64,000 bases of DNA, from assembly GCF_040105385.1 (NCBI RefSeq), contig NZ_JBEDNQ010000002.1:248001-312000 (forward strand), read 5' to 3'. Each line of letters begins with the position of its first letter. Positions within the stretch are counted from its first letter, which is position 1. This DNA comes from Pseudonocardia nematodicida. Its GTDB lineage: Bacteria > Actinomycetota > Actinomycetes > Mycobacteriales > Pseudonocardiaceae. Shown piece by piece: positions 47,263 to 55,659 of this stretch. Below the pieces are notes generated by a model. That model was not told where the DNA came from. It searched no databases and saw nothing but the letters and a program-made list of their open reading frames with translations. Both the position numbers and the translations under genes were made by a program.

Positions 47263-48486
47263 ATGGCGTCGATCGAGATGAAGAACATCGTCAAGAAGTA
47301 CGGGGACGGCTACCCGGCCGTGAACGACGTGAGCATGGACATCGCCGACGGCGAGTTCATGATCCTCGTCGGCCCGTCCGGCTGCGGGAAGTCCACGCTG
47401 CTGCGGATGATCGTCGGACTGGAGGACATCACCTCCGGTGACATGGTCATCGGCGGGAACCGGGTCAACGAGAAGGCCCCGCGGGACCGGAACCTGTCGA
47501 TGGTGTTCCAGAACTACGCGCTCTACCCGCACCTGTCGGTCTTCGAGAACATCGCGTTCCCGCTGCGTCTGTCGAAGACGCCCGAGGACGAGGTGCGCAA
47601 GAAGGTCACCGAGGCCGCGGACGTCCTGGAGCTGAACGAGCACCTGGAGCGCAAGCCGGCCAACCTGTCCGGCGGTCAGCGGCAGCGGGTCGCGATGGGC
47701 CGGGCGATCGTCCGGTCCGCCGACGCGTTCCTGTTCGACGAGCCGCTGTCCAACCTGGACGCCAAGCTGCGCGGCCAGATGCGGACGGAGATCTCCCGGC
47801 TGCAGCGCCGGCTGGGGATCACCACGGTCTACGTCACGCACGACCAGACCGAGGCCATGACCCTCGGCGACCGGGTCTGTGTGCTGCGCAAGGGGATCAT
47901 CCAGCAGGTGGCCTCGCCGCGGGAGCTCTACGAGCAGCCGGTCAACCTGTTCGTCGCCGGGTTCATCGGCTCGCCGCCGATGAACTTCCTGCCCGCCACG
48001 GTGTCCGGCAACGCCCTCGAGACCCCGTTCGGGAAGATCGAGCTCGACGCCGCCCGCGCCGAGAAGGTGAAGGGCAAGGAGCTGGTGCTGGTCGGCATCC
48101 GGCCGGAGTACTTCGAGGACGCGTCCCTGGTGGACGAGGCCAAGAAGCACGTCGGCTCGACCTTCACCGCCCGGGTGGACGTCACCGAGTGGCTGGGCGA
48201 CTCGCAGTTCGCCTACATCCCCTACGAGGCCCCGGCCGAGGTGGAGAGCAAGCTCAAGGAGCTCTCCCGCGAGCTCGACTCGGACCAGCTGCGGACCCAG
48301 GCGATCGTGTCGATCGACTCGACCAGCCGGATCCGGGAGGGCCGCGAGGCGGAGTTCTGGCTGGACGCGCGGAAGATCCACGTGTTCGACCCGGAGTCCG
48401 GTGACAACCTCACCCGCGACCCCGAGGCCGGCGCCGAGCTGACCCGGATGGCCGCCGAGGACCGCGAGGAGCAACTACGGCGCTGA
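47263..48486 (+). CDS. sugC: Sugar ABC transporter ATP-binding protein, SugC/MsmK-like
   Basis: A 407-residue ATPase. Walker A is GPSGCGKST, the Q-loop lies in MVFQNYALYPHL, the signature is LSGGQRQR, Walker B is AFLFDEPLSNLDAK, and the H-loop is in YVTHDQTEA. After residue 240 comes a TOBE/MalK-type regulatory domain. The gene is 31 bp downstream of the second permease with its own AGAAAGGA ribosome-binding site. The dedicated ATPase completes a self-contained importer. Confidence 0.95.
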   Translation: MASIEMKNIVKKYGDGYPAVNDVSMDIADGEFMILVGPSGCGKSTLLRMIVGLEDITSGDMVIGGNRVNEKAPRDRNLSMVFQNYALYPHLSVFENIAFPLRLSKTPEDEVRKKVTEAADVLELNEHLERKPANLSGGQRQRVAMGRAIVRSADAFLFDEPLSNLDAKLRGQMRTEISRLQRRLGITTVYVTHDQTEAMTLGDRVCVLRKGIIQQVASPRELYEQPVNLFVAGFIGSPPMNFLPATVSGNALETPFGKIELDAARAEKVKGKELVLVGIRPEYFEDASLVDEAKKHVGSTFTARVDVTEWLGDSQFAYIPYEAPAEVESKLKELSRELDSDQLRTQAIVSIDSTSRIREGREAEFWLDARKIHVFDPESGDNLTRDPEAGAELTRMAAEDREEQLRR

Positions 48487-48488
48487 CG

Positions 48489-48538
48489 CGCCTGTGAGTG
48501 GTTTTCGGGGCCGGAGCCCCGAAAACCACTCACAGGCG
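48489..48538. terminator. Perfect 23-bp-stem bidirectional terminator
   Basis: Left arm 48489-48511 and right arm 48516-48538 are exact reverse complements with a CGGA loop. The right arm overlaps the stop codon (48530-48532) of the convergent gene. It contains GGTTTTC and its complement GAAAACC, so transcripts in both directions would carry a short U- or A-run inside the stem. Confidence 0.88.
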
Positions 48539-49981
48539 GCGCAGCCGCCCCCGGTACCGCGTCTCCGCGACGCCGGACAACGTCTTCGCCATCACGGCGA
48601 ACACGAAGCGCTGGGTCGGGTAGCAGGCCAGCCAGGCCAGCCGCCCGCCCATCCCGCGCGGCCGGAACCGCAGCGTCTGGGTATAGGTGCTGGTCAGGCG
48701 TCCGGTGGGGCGGACGGCCAGTTCCAGGTGTGCGACGCCGGCGGGTCCCGCCCCGGCGCGCAGCAGCAGCCGGGTGCCGGGCTCGACCGCCTCGATCCGC
48801 CAGCGGTCGATGTCCTCCCCCGCCACCAGGCGCGGCGGGCGGTGCCAGACCCAGCCCGGGCCGCCGGCGAGCACGTCCAGCAGGCCGGCCGTCGTCGTGG
48901 CGCCCGGGACGGTGTACCAGCCGTTCTCCCCGCCGAGGGTCTCGATCACCGCCCACACCGCGTGCGACGGCGCGTCCACCTCGACGACGTCGGCGGTGGA
49001 CCACTCCATCGGCCCGCTGCCCGGCGGGTCGGACGGCTCCGGCCCGGCCGCGCCGACCTCGTCCAGGGCGCGCCGGACCGCCGTCCGGTACGGGGTGCGA
49101 CCGCCGGGGGGCGGCCCGATCAGCGCGTCGAGGGCGGCCAGGTCGTCCGGGTCGGCGACGAGCTCGTGGCGCATCGACTCGACCAGCGGCTCGGCGAGCC
49201 CCCGCTGGACGGGGGTGAGCGCGGCGACCGCGCGGGCGGTCAGCCGGGGTGCGGACAGCGGCACCGGCAGCGGCACCGGGCGCAGCAGGCCGGCCTCCTC
49301 CGCGTAGCCGGTCATCAGGGTCCGGTAGGTCAGGACGTCCGGGCCGCCGACGTCGAACGCCCGGTTCACCTCGTCCGGCAGGTCCAGGCAGCCGATCAGG
49401 GCGTGCAGGACGTCGTCGACGGCGACCGGCTGGATCCGGTTCCACAGCCGGTCCGGCAGCGGCAGCACCAGCGGTCCGCCCATCGCGGTGTCGGTGAGGT
49501 GACGGATCATCTCGAAGCTCGCCGACCCGGTCCCGACGACGATCCCGGCCCGCAGCACGGCGGCCGGGACGGGCCCGGCGAGCAGGACGTCGCCGACCTC
49601 GCGGCGCGAGCCGAGATGCTCGGAGACGTCACCGTCGGCCGCGGCGGGCTGCAGACCGCCCAGGTAGACGATCCGCCGGACCCCGGCCGCGGCGGCACCG
49701 TCGGCCACCGCGTGCGCGGCGACCCGGTCCCGCTCGGCGTAGCCGGGGCCGTCCATCGCGTGCACCAGGTGCACGACGGCGTCGGTGCCGGTGCAGGCCG
49801 CGGCGACCGCGGGGGCGTCCTGCGCGTCGCCCTCGCTGACCTCGACGCGGTCCGCCCACGGCAGCTCCCGCACCTTCCCGGGGTGCCGGGCGAGCACGCG
49901 GACGTCGTGGCCCGCGTCGAGCAGTCGCGGGACGAGCCGCGAGCCGATGTAGCCGGTGGCACCGACGACGAGGACGCGCAT
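48530..49981 (-). CDS. NAD(P)-binding epimerase-like protein fused to a DUF2867 domain
   Basis: A 483-residue two-domain protein. The N-terminus MRVLVVGATGYIGSRLV is an atypical-SDR Rossmann start, with no YxxxK catalytic pair visible, as in NmrA-like and YwnB-like proteins. From about residue 330 a second domain (VEVDAPSHAVWAVIETLGGE, GWVWHRPPRL) matches the DUF2867/SRPBCC type. The same fusion is widespread in actinobacteria; no reaction is established. The ATG at 49981 fits the Rossmann start. It converges on the importer operon at the hairpin above. Confidence 0.88.
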   Translation of the reverse strand: MRVLVVGATGYIGSRLVPRLLDAGHDVRVLARHPGKVRELPWADRVEVSEGDAQDAPAVAAACTGTDAVVHLVHAMDGPGYAERDRVAAHAVADGAAAAGVRRIVYLGGLQPAAADGDVSEHLGSRREVGDVLLAGPVPAAVLRAGIVVGTGSASFEMIRHLTDTAMGGPLVLPLPDRLWNRIQPVAVDDVLHALIGCLDLPDEVNRAFDVGGPDVLTYRTLMTGYAEEAGLLRPVPLPVPLSAPRLTARAVAALTPVQRGLAEPLVESMRHELVADPDDLAALDALIGPPPGGRTPYRTAVRRALDEVGAAGPEPSDPPGSGPMEWSTADVVEVDAPSHAVWAVIETLGGENGWYTVPGATTTAGLLDVLAGGPGWVWHRPPRLVAGEDIDRWRIEAVEPGTRLLLRAGAGPAGVAHLELAVRPTGRLTSTYTQTLRFRPRGMGGRLAWLACYPTQRFVFAVMAKTLSGVAETRYRGRLRRL

Positions 49982-50187
49982 GGGCACGATCCTCGCCGCC
50001 CCCGGCCAGGGGCGCGCGGTGGGGCCCGTTCCGGGCCGGGGCTCGCCGCGCATCGCGGCGGTGGAGCGGGTCCGGCGGGTCGGTGCGGGCCGCTGGACCA
50101 CCGCCGAGATACGCGTCAGCGGGCTCTGGAGATCGACAACTCCCCGTGAGGCGCATCTCGGCGGTGACACAGGGCCGCTCCCGGGCG

Positions 50188-50232
50188 GCGCTGCGGGGAT
50201 CGGCGCTACAGGGATCGGCGCTGCGGCGTCGA
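50188..50232. repeat. Three tandem 15-bp repeats
   Basis: Units beginning GCGCTGCGGGGATCG, GCGCTACAGGGATCG and GCGCTGCGGCGTCG follow head to tail. They lie 30-74 bp downstream of the azlD stop in a 280-bp gap before the epimerase gene. Function unknown; a role in termination is possible. Confidence 0.55.
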
Positions 50233-50261
50233 CGTGTCGTCGCGGCGGGACGGGGCTCGCC

Positions 50262-50570
50262 TCAGGGGACCCCGGCCAGGCGCAGCAGCGCGGTGGTGCC
50301 GGCGGCGAGCACCACGACCAGCACGAACGGCAGCCTGCGCCACAGCGCCAGCCCCGCGACGGCGACCCCGGCCGGGCGGGCCCAGCCGGCGAACTCGCCG
50401 CCGTCGAACCAGGTTCCGGTGGCGAGCAGCGCCACGAGCAGGGCCACGGCCCCGAGCTCGACCAGCCGGACGGCGCGCTCCGACAGCGCGACCCGGTCGT
50501 GCAGCACGAGCGGGAGCAGCCGGGCCAGGTAGGTGCCGCCCGCGAGCACGACGAGCGCGGCGACCGTCAT
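50262..50570 (-). CDS. azlD: AzlD-family membrane protein
   Basis: A 102-residue protein with about three to four hydrophobic helices (VAALVVLAGGTYLARLLPLVL; LVELGAVALLVALLATG; FVLVVVLAAGTTALLRLAG). Conserved features of AzlD, the small partner of AzlC in branched-chain amino acid export, are visible. It overlaps the azlC stop by four bases, so the two are co-translated. Confidence 0.88.
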   Translation of the reverse strand: MTVAALVVLAGGTYLARLLPLVLHDRVALSERAVRLVELGAVALLVALLATGTWFDGGEFAGWARPAGVAVAGLALWRRLPFVLVVVLAAGTTALLRLAGVP

Positions 50571-51481
50571 CGCGCACCCCCGTCCGAGGCCGATCCCTCA
50601 CCGGCGTCGGCACCGCACCGGGATCGATCGTGGCCGTCGGGCTCCTCGGCACGGCCGGGAGCCGCCGCGTCGTCGGCAGCCGGCGGATTCCGCTCGCCCA
50701 CGGCCTCGACCCGTTCGGAAGCCGCCGTGTACCCGGCGACGGCCGGTGTGCGCCCTTCCGCCGTCCCGGCGGAGGTCCGGGACCGGCCGGCCAGGGCGAG
50801 CCCGGCCATCCCGGCCAGCACCGGGATCCCGGCCGGCAGGAAGGGTGCGCAGGTCAGCGAGACGGCGGCCGCGCCCGTCCCGACCCGCCGGGCGTCGGCG
50901 GCGCGCAGCGTGGGGACCAGCAGCGCGAGCAGGACCGCCGGGAACGCCGCGTCCAGCCCGAACGCCGATGGGTCCGGGACGACCGCGCCCAGCAGCAGTC
51001 CCGCGACCGTCCCGGCCTGCCAGCAGCCGTACTTGAGCACGCCGAGGATCCGGAACGCCCGCCACGCCCGGCCGGGCTCGCCGTCGGTCCGGGCCAGCAC
51101 GAAGGCCGCCATCTCGTCGGTGACGACGTGCGCGGCCGGCACCCGCCGCCATCCGCGAGGGAGGTGCCGGGCCAGCGCGAAGCCGTACGGCAGGTGCCGC
51201 AGGTTCACCAGCAACGCCGCGGCCACCGCCGCCCAGATCCCGCCGCCGGCCGCCAGCACGCCGGTGACCAGCAGCTGTGCGCCGCCCGCGAAGAGCAGGA
51301 CCGACATCGCGATCGTCATCGCCGGGGACAGGCCGGCCGTCGGTGCGAGCGCACCGAACGACACCCCGACGACGCCGACCGCGACCGATATCGTGACGGC
51401 GTCCCGGAGATCGGCTCGGGTCTCCGCGCGCCGTGTTCGTTGTACCGAACGCATGTCCGATACAGTGAACGGAGCGCTCAT
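50567..51481 (-). CDS. azlC: AzlC-family branched-chain amino acid exporter subunit
   Basis: A 304-residue protein with about six to seven membrane helices. The SFGALAPTAGLS, VLLFAGGAQLLV and LLVNLRHLPYGFAL stretches mark the AzlC family, as does HVVTDEMAA. The last 65-70 residues are polar and low complexity and probably hang in the cytoplasm. An ATG at 51481 is used here; a second ATG at 51454 (MRSVQ) is equally possible and lies behind a GTATCGGAC stretch. The gene is divergent from an XRE-cupin regulator that probably controls it. Confidence 0.87.
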   Translation of the reverse strand: MSAPFTVSDMRSVQRTRRAETRADLRDAVTISVAVGVVGVSFGALAPTAGLSPAMTIAMSVLLFAGGAQLLVTGVLAAGGGIWAAVAAALLVNLRHLPYGFALARHLPRGWRRVPAAHVVTDEMAAFVLARTDGEPGRAWRAFRILGVLKYGCWQAGTVAGLLLGAVVPDPSAFGLDAAFPAVLLALLVPTLRAADARRVGTGAAAVSLTCAPFLPAGIPVLAGMAGLALAGRSRTSAGTAEGRTPAVAGYTAASERVEAVGERNPPAADDAAAPGRAEEPDGHDRSRCGADAGEGSASDGGAR

Positions 51482-51508
51482 CGTTCGTCAAATCGATTGA
51501 GGAGACCG

Positions 51509-52063
51509 ATGGATCGAACGCCTCCGCTGGAGACGATCGCCCTGGCCATCCGGCGGGAACGGGAACGGCTGGGGATCTCGTCGGCCGAGCTGGCCCGCCG
51601 GGCCGGGATCGCCAAGTCGACGCTGTCCCAGCTCGAGGCGGGGACCGGGAACCCGAGCGTGGAGACGCTGTGGGCGATCGCGGTCGTGGCCGACGTGCCG
51701 TTCAGCGCGCTGGTGGACCCGCCGGCGTCGTCGATCCGGGTGGTGCGGGCCCACGAACGCCCGGCCGTACGTTCCGAGGACTCACCCTTCACCGGAGCAC
51801 TGCTGTCGGCCTGCCCACCGGGCGCGCGGCGGGACGTGCACGTGATCACGTCCGAGCCCGGCGAGCCGCGCCGTGCCGATCCGCACCTGCCCGGCACGAT
51901 CGAGCACCTGGTCGTCGCGAGCGGCCGCTGGAGCGCGGGCCCGGACGGTGAGGAGGTCGATCTCGACCCCGGTGACTACCTCACCTTTCCCGGCGACCGA
52001 CCGCACGCCTACCGGGCCCACTCCCCCGGCGCCACCGCCGTCCTCGTCATGGAGTACCGCTGA
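51509..52063 (+). CDS. XRE-family regulator with C-terminal cupin domain
   Basis: A 184-residue protein. The helix-turn-helix of residues 8-60 reads AIRRERERLGISSAELARRA and then KSTLSQLEAGTGNPSVETLW. The C-terminal cupin (HLVVASGRWSAGPDGEEVDL, then GDYLTFPGDRPHAYRAHSPG) would sense a small ligand. ATG at 51509 with GGAG five bases upstream. It is divergent from azlCD across a 27-bp gap and is the likely repressor or activator of that exporter, an arrangement found repeatedly for AzlC/AzlD. Confidence 0.9.
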   Translation: MDRTPPLETIALAIRRERERLGISSAELARRAGIAKSTLSQLEAGTGNPSVETLWAIAVVADVPFSALVDPPASSIRVVRAHERPAVRSEDSPFTGALLSACPPGARRDVHVITSEPGEPRRADPHLPGTIEHLVVASGRWSAGPDGEEVDLDPGDYLTFPGDRPHAYRAHSPGATAVLVMEYR

Positions 52064-52066
52064 GGA

Positions 52067-53515
52067 TCAGGTTCCGCTCGGTGCGCGGCTCGCCGCGCCG
52101 CTCGGGTCCGGGGCCCCCTCGGTGATCCGGTCGAGGATGTCGCCGACGAGGCCCTCGCTGCGGCCGCCCTGCTCGCTCTCCGGCATCGAGTACTGACGCA
52201 CCCAGTCGACCTCCATCTTCGACGGCTGCACGTCGCCCTCCCCGCGCGGGAACCAGTCGAGCTGGATGCACAGGTGCATCGGCCCGGGCGGCAGGATCGA
52301 GGTGTCCTCGGTGCGCCACCACTCCTCGCCGTTGACGAAGGCGACGACGCCCTCCGGGCTCCACTCGACCGCCCAGTTGTTCCACTGCGTGCCGTCGATC
52401 TCGACCTCGCCCTGGACCTGGCTGTTGTCCTCGCCGTAGTGCAGGAACAGCTCGGTGGTCTGCCGGGTGTGGTCGGTCATCTCCATGAAGTCGATCTCGC
52501 CGCCGACCGGGAAGTCCTCGGCCGTGGGCCAGAGCAGCAGCAACGCGTTGTACGTCGGGTCGGACTCCGGGGCGCGGACGCGGCCCTCCCAGCGGCCGTA
52601 CTTCTGGTTGTGCCCGGTCCAGGCCATGCCGGCGGTGGTGCCGTCGGCGTCGCCGTCGATGGTGAGGACGCCGTCCTGCACCGACACGGCGCTCGGCGAA
52701 CGGGTGCCCTCGCCGGCGTGGCCGGGGCCGTCGTAGATGTTCCACTCGGAGAGGTCGCTCGAGTCGAACTCGTCGACGACGTCGGCCTCGCCCCACCCGT
52801 GTGCGACGGCGGCGCTGGTCGACTCGCCCACGTAGGCCTCCTGCCCGGGCGCGCCCGGCGAGGTCTGCGGGTCCTGCGGGGCGGTCGTGTCCCCGGGGGC
52901 GTCGGCGGGATCGCAGTCGTCGGGGCCGGTGGGCTGCGCGGGGGTCGCCGGGGTGGGGCTGCCCGGGCCGGACGGGGCGCCGGGTCCGTCCGGATCGCCG
53001 GCCGGATCCTGGTCCCCCTGGCCGGACGGGTTCGGGGTGTCGGCGGGACCCGGGTCGCTCTGGTCGCCGGTCGGGTTCGGGGAGCCGGCGGGGTCGGTGT
53101 CGTCCGGGTTCGCCGCGCGGGCCGAGGCCTCGGCATCCCCGGAGCCGCTGTCGCCCGAGTCGCCCGAGTCGCCCGAGTCGCCCGAGTCGCCCGCGTCGCC
53201 GGTCCCGCCGGAGCCGTCGCCCGGGTCGCCGCCCGATCCGTCATCCGGGTCGCCGGAGCCGGCATCCGGGTCGGAGCCGGCATCCGGGTCGTCGGCCGCG
53301 CCGGAGGGGTCGTCGCCGGCGTCGCCCGGGCTCCCCGGTGCGCCGGGTCCGGCCGGTCCCGAACCGGCGCCCGCACCCGGGTCCGAGCCCGGTGCCGGGC
53401 AGTCCACCGCCGTCGTCGCGCCCGGCTGTGCCGTCCCGGTGTCGGCGAACGCCGCAGCCGGGAGGCTGATCAGCATCGCGGCGGCGATCGCCGCGACTCG
53501 CACAGAGCGTCCCAT
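52067..53515 (-). CDS. Secreted glycoside hydrolase family 16 enzyme with acidic low-complexity linker
   Basis: A 482-residue secreted protein. The signal peptide is VRVAAIAAAMLISLPAAAFA. Residues from about 25 to 225 are a Gly/Asp/Pro/Ser-rich linker including (GDS)5. The GH16 catalytic domain follows; the active-site motif ExDxxE reads GGEIDFMEMTDH. GH16 enzymes split beta-1,3/1,4 glucans, laminarin or agar-type galactans. The ATG at 53515 is chosen for the GGAGGAG five bases upstream. The last 40 residues are again disordered. The gene is isolated, with a 620-bp gap upstream and an XRE-cupin gene converging on it. Confidence 0.92.
   Translation of the reverse strand: MGRSVRVAAIAAAMLISLPAAAFADTGTAQPGATTAVDCPAPGSDPGAGAGSGPAGPGAPGSPGDAGDDPSGAADDPDAGSDPDAGSGDPDDGSGGDPGDGSGGTGDAGDSGDSGDSGDSGDSGSGDAEASARAANPDDTDPAGSPNPTGDQSDPGPADTPNPSGQGDQDPAGDPDGPGAPSGPGSPTPATPAQPTGPDDCDPADAPGDTTAPQDPQTSPGAPGQEAYVGESTSAAVAHGWGEADVVDEFDSSDLSEWNIYDGPGHAGEGTRSPSAVSVQDGVLTIDGDADGTTAGMAWTGHNQKYGRWEGRVRAPESDPTYNALLLLWPTAEDFPVGGEIDFMEMTDHTRQTTELFLHYGEDNSQVQGEVEIDGTQWNNWAVEWSPEGVVAFVNGEEWWRTEDTSILPPGPMHLCIQLDWFPRGEGDVQPSKMEVDWVRQYSMPESEQGGRSEGLVGDILDRITEGAPDPSGAASRAPSGT
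53151..53203. repeat. Tandem 9-bp repeats coding (GDS)n
   Basis: The 9-mer TCGCCCGAG is repeated about five times and followed by a variant copy. Read on the minus strand it encodes Gly-Asp-Ser triplets in the linker of the GH16 protein. Copy number of such repeats can change by slippage without breaking the frame. Confidence 0.85.
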
Positions 53516-54083
53516 CAGGCTCCTCCGCCCCACTGGTCTCTACTTGCTCACGAGACGCTAAGTGCCACAGAGTCACCGCGTGCACCGCTTTCACCACATC
53601 GAGTAGGCAACCCCGCGCACGAGTGAGCGCAAACCGGGTGCAGATCGGAGTCGACCCCACGTCGGGTGACGCTGCGGTTCACGCGACCGTGGTGCACACG
53701 ACCGCCCGGCCGGGGCCGTCCCGCCGGCGCCGTCCTCGCAGAGACCTCCCCCACCTCGCAGCCGTGACGGCCTCTGCGACGTCGACGGGGCCCCTGCGAC
53801 GCCGGTCGCCGGTGCGCCCGGCCGCCCGGGAACGCGCGCGGAGCCGGCATCCGCGCGGGTGTCCGGAGAACACGCGCGTCCCGGCGCGCGCGTCCGCGGG
53901 TTCGGCGCGCGTCGCACGGATCAGCGCGCGTCCGTGGTCCGGAACCACGGCGCCGCGCCCGAGGTCGGCGCGTACCCCGGCAGGCGCCCGATGATCATCC
54001 GTTGTGGAGCAGAACCTGCGTCCGACGCACGCTCCGCTCCCCGACCGTCGATCAACGACGGCCGGCGGCCCCGGGAACGACGA
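53516..54083. other. Long intergenic region upstream of the GH16 gene
   Basis: No gene was recognised in these roughly 570 bp; open frames here are arginine/proline-rich GC artefacts. It contains four copies of GCGCGTC (53874-53880, 53888-53894, 53907-53913, 53926-53932) at 14- and 19-bp intervals and probably the promoter of the GH16 gene. Confidence 0.6.
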
Positions 54084-54115
54084 ACGCCCCGCCCGGAGCG
54101 CGCCGGGCGGGGCGT
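54084..54115 (-). terminator. Terminator downstream of pdxS
   Basis: A perfect 13-bp stem (ACGCCCCGCCCGG with complement CCGGGCGGGGCGT) closes on a 6-base loop, 21 bp after the pdxS stop codon. No T-run follows. Confidence 0.85.
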
Positions 54116-54135
54116 CGTGCGAGGGTGCTAGCGGG

Positions 54136-55059
54136 TCACCAGCCGCGCGAGGCGTAGCGCTGGTCCTCCGGGATGTCGCCGATGTTGATCCCGACCATCG
54201 CCTCACCAAGGCCGCGGGAGACCTTCGCGATCATGTCGGGGTCGTCGTGGAAGGTCGTCGCCTTCACGATCGCCGACGCGCGCTGGGCCGGATCACCGGA
54301 CTTGAAGATCCCGGAACCGACGAACACGCCCTCGGCGCCGAGCTGCATCATCATCGCCGCGTCGGCCGGGGTGGCGATCCCGCCCGCGGTGAACAGCACG
54401 ACCGGCAGCTTCTGAGTGCGCGCGACCTCGGCGACCAGCTCGACCGGGGCGCGCAGCTCCTTGGCCGCGATGTAGAGCTCGGCGGCGTCGAGCGAGGCGA
54501 GCCGGCCGATCTCGGTGCGGATCGAGCGCATGTGCCGGGTGGCCTCGACGACGTTGCCGGTGCCGGCCTCACCCTTGGAGCGGATCATCGCCGCGCCCTC
54601 GGAGATCCGGCGCAGCGCCTCGCCCAGGTTCGTCGCGCCACAGACGAAGGGCACGGTGTAGGCCCACTTGTCGATGTGGTGCGCCTCGTCCGCGGGGGTG
54701 AGGACCTCGGACTCGTCGATGTAGTCGACGCCGAGCGACTGGATGACCTGGGCCTCGACGAAGTGCCCGATCCGGGCCTTGGCCATCACCGGGATGGACA
54801 CGGCCTCGACGATCCCGGCGATCATGTCGGGGTCGGACATGCGGGCGACGCCGCCGTTCGCGCGGATGTCGGCCGGGACGCGCTCGAGGGCCATCACGGC
54901 GACGGCACCGGCGTCCTCGGCGATCTTCGCCTGCTCCGGGGTGACGACGTCCATGATCACGCCGCCCTTGAGCATCTCGGCCATGCCGCGCTTGACCCGC
55001 GCGGTGCCGTGCTGCGGACCCTCGTCGTTGGTGGGCGCGGGACGGGACACGTCGGACAC
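54136..55059 (-). CDS. pdxS: Pyridoxal 5'-phosphate synthase subunit PdxS
   Basis: A 307-residue TIM-barrel enzyme that assembles PLP from ribose 5-phosphate, glyceraldehyde 3-phosphate and ammonia. Family blocks KRGMAEMLKGGVIMDVV, AVMALERVPADIR and NGGVARMSDP are present; the first substrate Lys is in PVMAKARIGHFVEAQ. A GTG start opens with MSDVSRPAPTNDEG (no fixed family N-terminus). In M. tuberculosis pdxS is close to pdxT; here the partner gene is about 16 kb away at 37133. It is preceded by a small membrane protein gene in the same orientation. Confidence 0.97.
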   Translation of the reverse strand: MSDVSRPAPTNDEGPQHGTARVKRGMAEMLKGGVIMDVVTPEQAKIAEDAGAVAVMALERVPADIRANGGVARMSDPDMIAGIVEAVSIPVMAKARIGHFVEAQVIQSLGVDYIDESEVLTPADEAHHIDKWAYTVPFVCGATNLGEALRRISEGAAMIRSKGEAGTGNVVEATRHMRSIRTEIGRLASLDAAELYIAAKELRAPVELVAEVARTQKLPVVLFTAGGIATPADAAMMMQLGAEGVFVGSGIFKSGDPAQRASAIVKATTFHDDPDMIAKVSRGLGEAMVGINIGDIPEDQRYASRGW

Positions 55060-55074
55060 GGGGATCGGAGCTCC

Positions 55075-55659
55075 TCACATGGCGGTCGGATGACGGATCG
55101 ATTCTACGTCAGACCCGACCGGCGAACCCGCGGGTTCCGGGTCCGCGACCTCGAAGTACACCGGCTCCGGCGCGGTGCCGTGGAGGTGGAACCAGCGCAC
55201 CAGCCGGCGGGACCGGAGCACCCGGGTGTCCCGGACGGCGTCGTTGTGCACCCGCCGGGCCAGCACGACGAACACCTCGGCGTCGGCCAGCCCGGCGGCC
55301 AGGCGCGGGTCCAGCCCGGCCCGGTCGACGGCGGCGAGTGCCCTGGTCAGCGCGTTCTCGCACACCTCGCGCTCCTCCCGCACCCCGGCCGGGTCCCGGC
55401 CGTCCGGGGCCGGCGCCGGGACGGCCGTCGCGGCGTCCGCGGCCCGGCGCAGTCGTTCCGCCACCGGCGGTGCGACGACGGCGGCGACCCGGCGGGCCAC
55501 CGTCACCCGCCGGTCCAGGGCGACGGCGAGGCCCGCGCGGGCGGCGTCGGTCCGGGCGTGCAGCCGGTGCAGCCGACGCACCCGTGTCAGGCACCACAGG
55601 GTGAGCGCGGCCACGACGAGCACGACGGCGGCGAGCAGCAGGGTCGCGGGCGCCGTCAC
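55075..55659 (-). CDS. Membrane-anchored protein, LemA-like layout
   Basis: A 194-residue protein. One N-terminal membrane helix (TLLLAAVVLVVAALTLWCLT) is followed by a helical, Arg/Ala-rich region (LHRLHARTDAARAGLAVALD, RRVAAVVAPPVAERLRR) probably in the cytosol. Layout and size resemble LemA-like proteins that sit beside PimA in many actinobacteria, but no strong motif is visible. Its stop lies 15 bp upstream of the pdxS start region, and its ATG overlaps the pimA stop. Function unknown. Confidence 0.7.
   Translation of the reverse strand: MTAPATLLLAAVVLVVAALTLWCLTRVRRLHRLHARTDAARAGLAVALDRRVTVARRVAAVVAPPVAERLRRAADAATAVPAPAPDGRDPAGVREEREVCENALTRALAAVDRAGLDPRLAAGLADAEVFVVLARRVHNDAVRDTRVLRSRRLVRWFHLHGTAPEPVYFEVADPEPAGSPVGSDVESIRHPTAM

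Noticed and set aside
53151..53203. Possible CRISPR-like array
   Set aside because: The repeat unit is only 9 bp, has no spacers and lies in frame within a protein linker.
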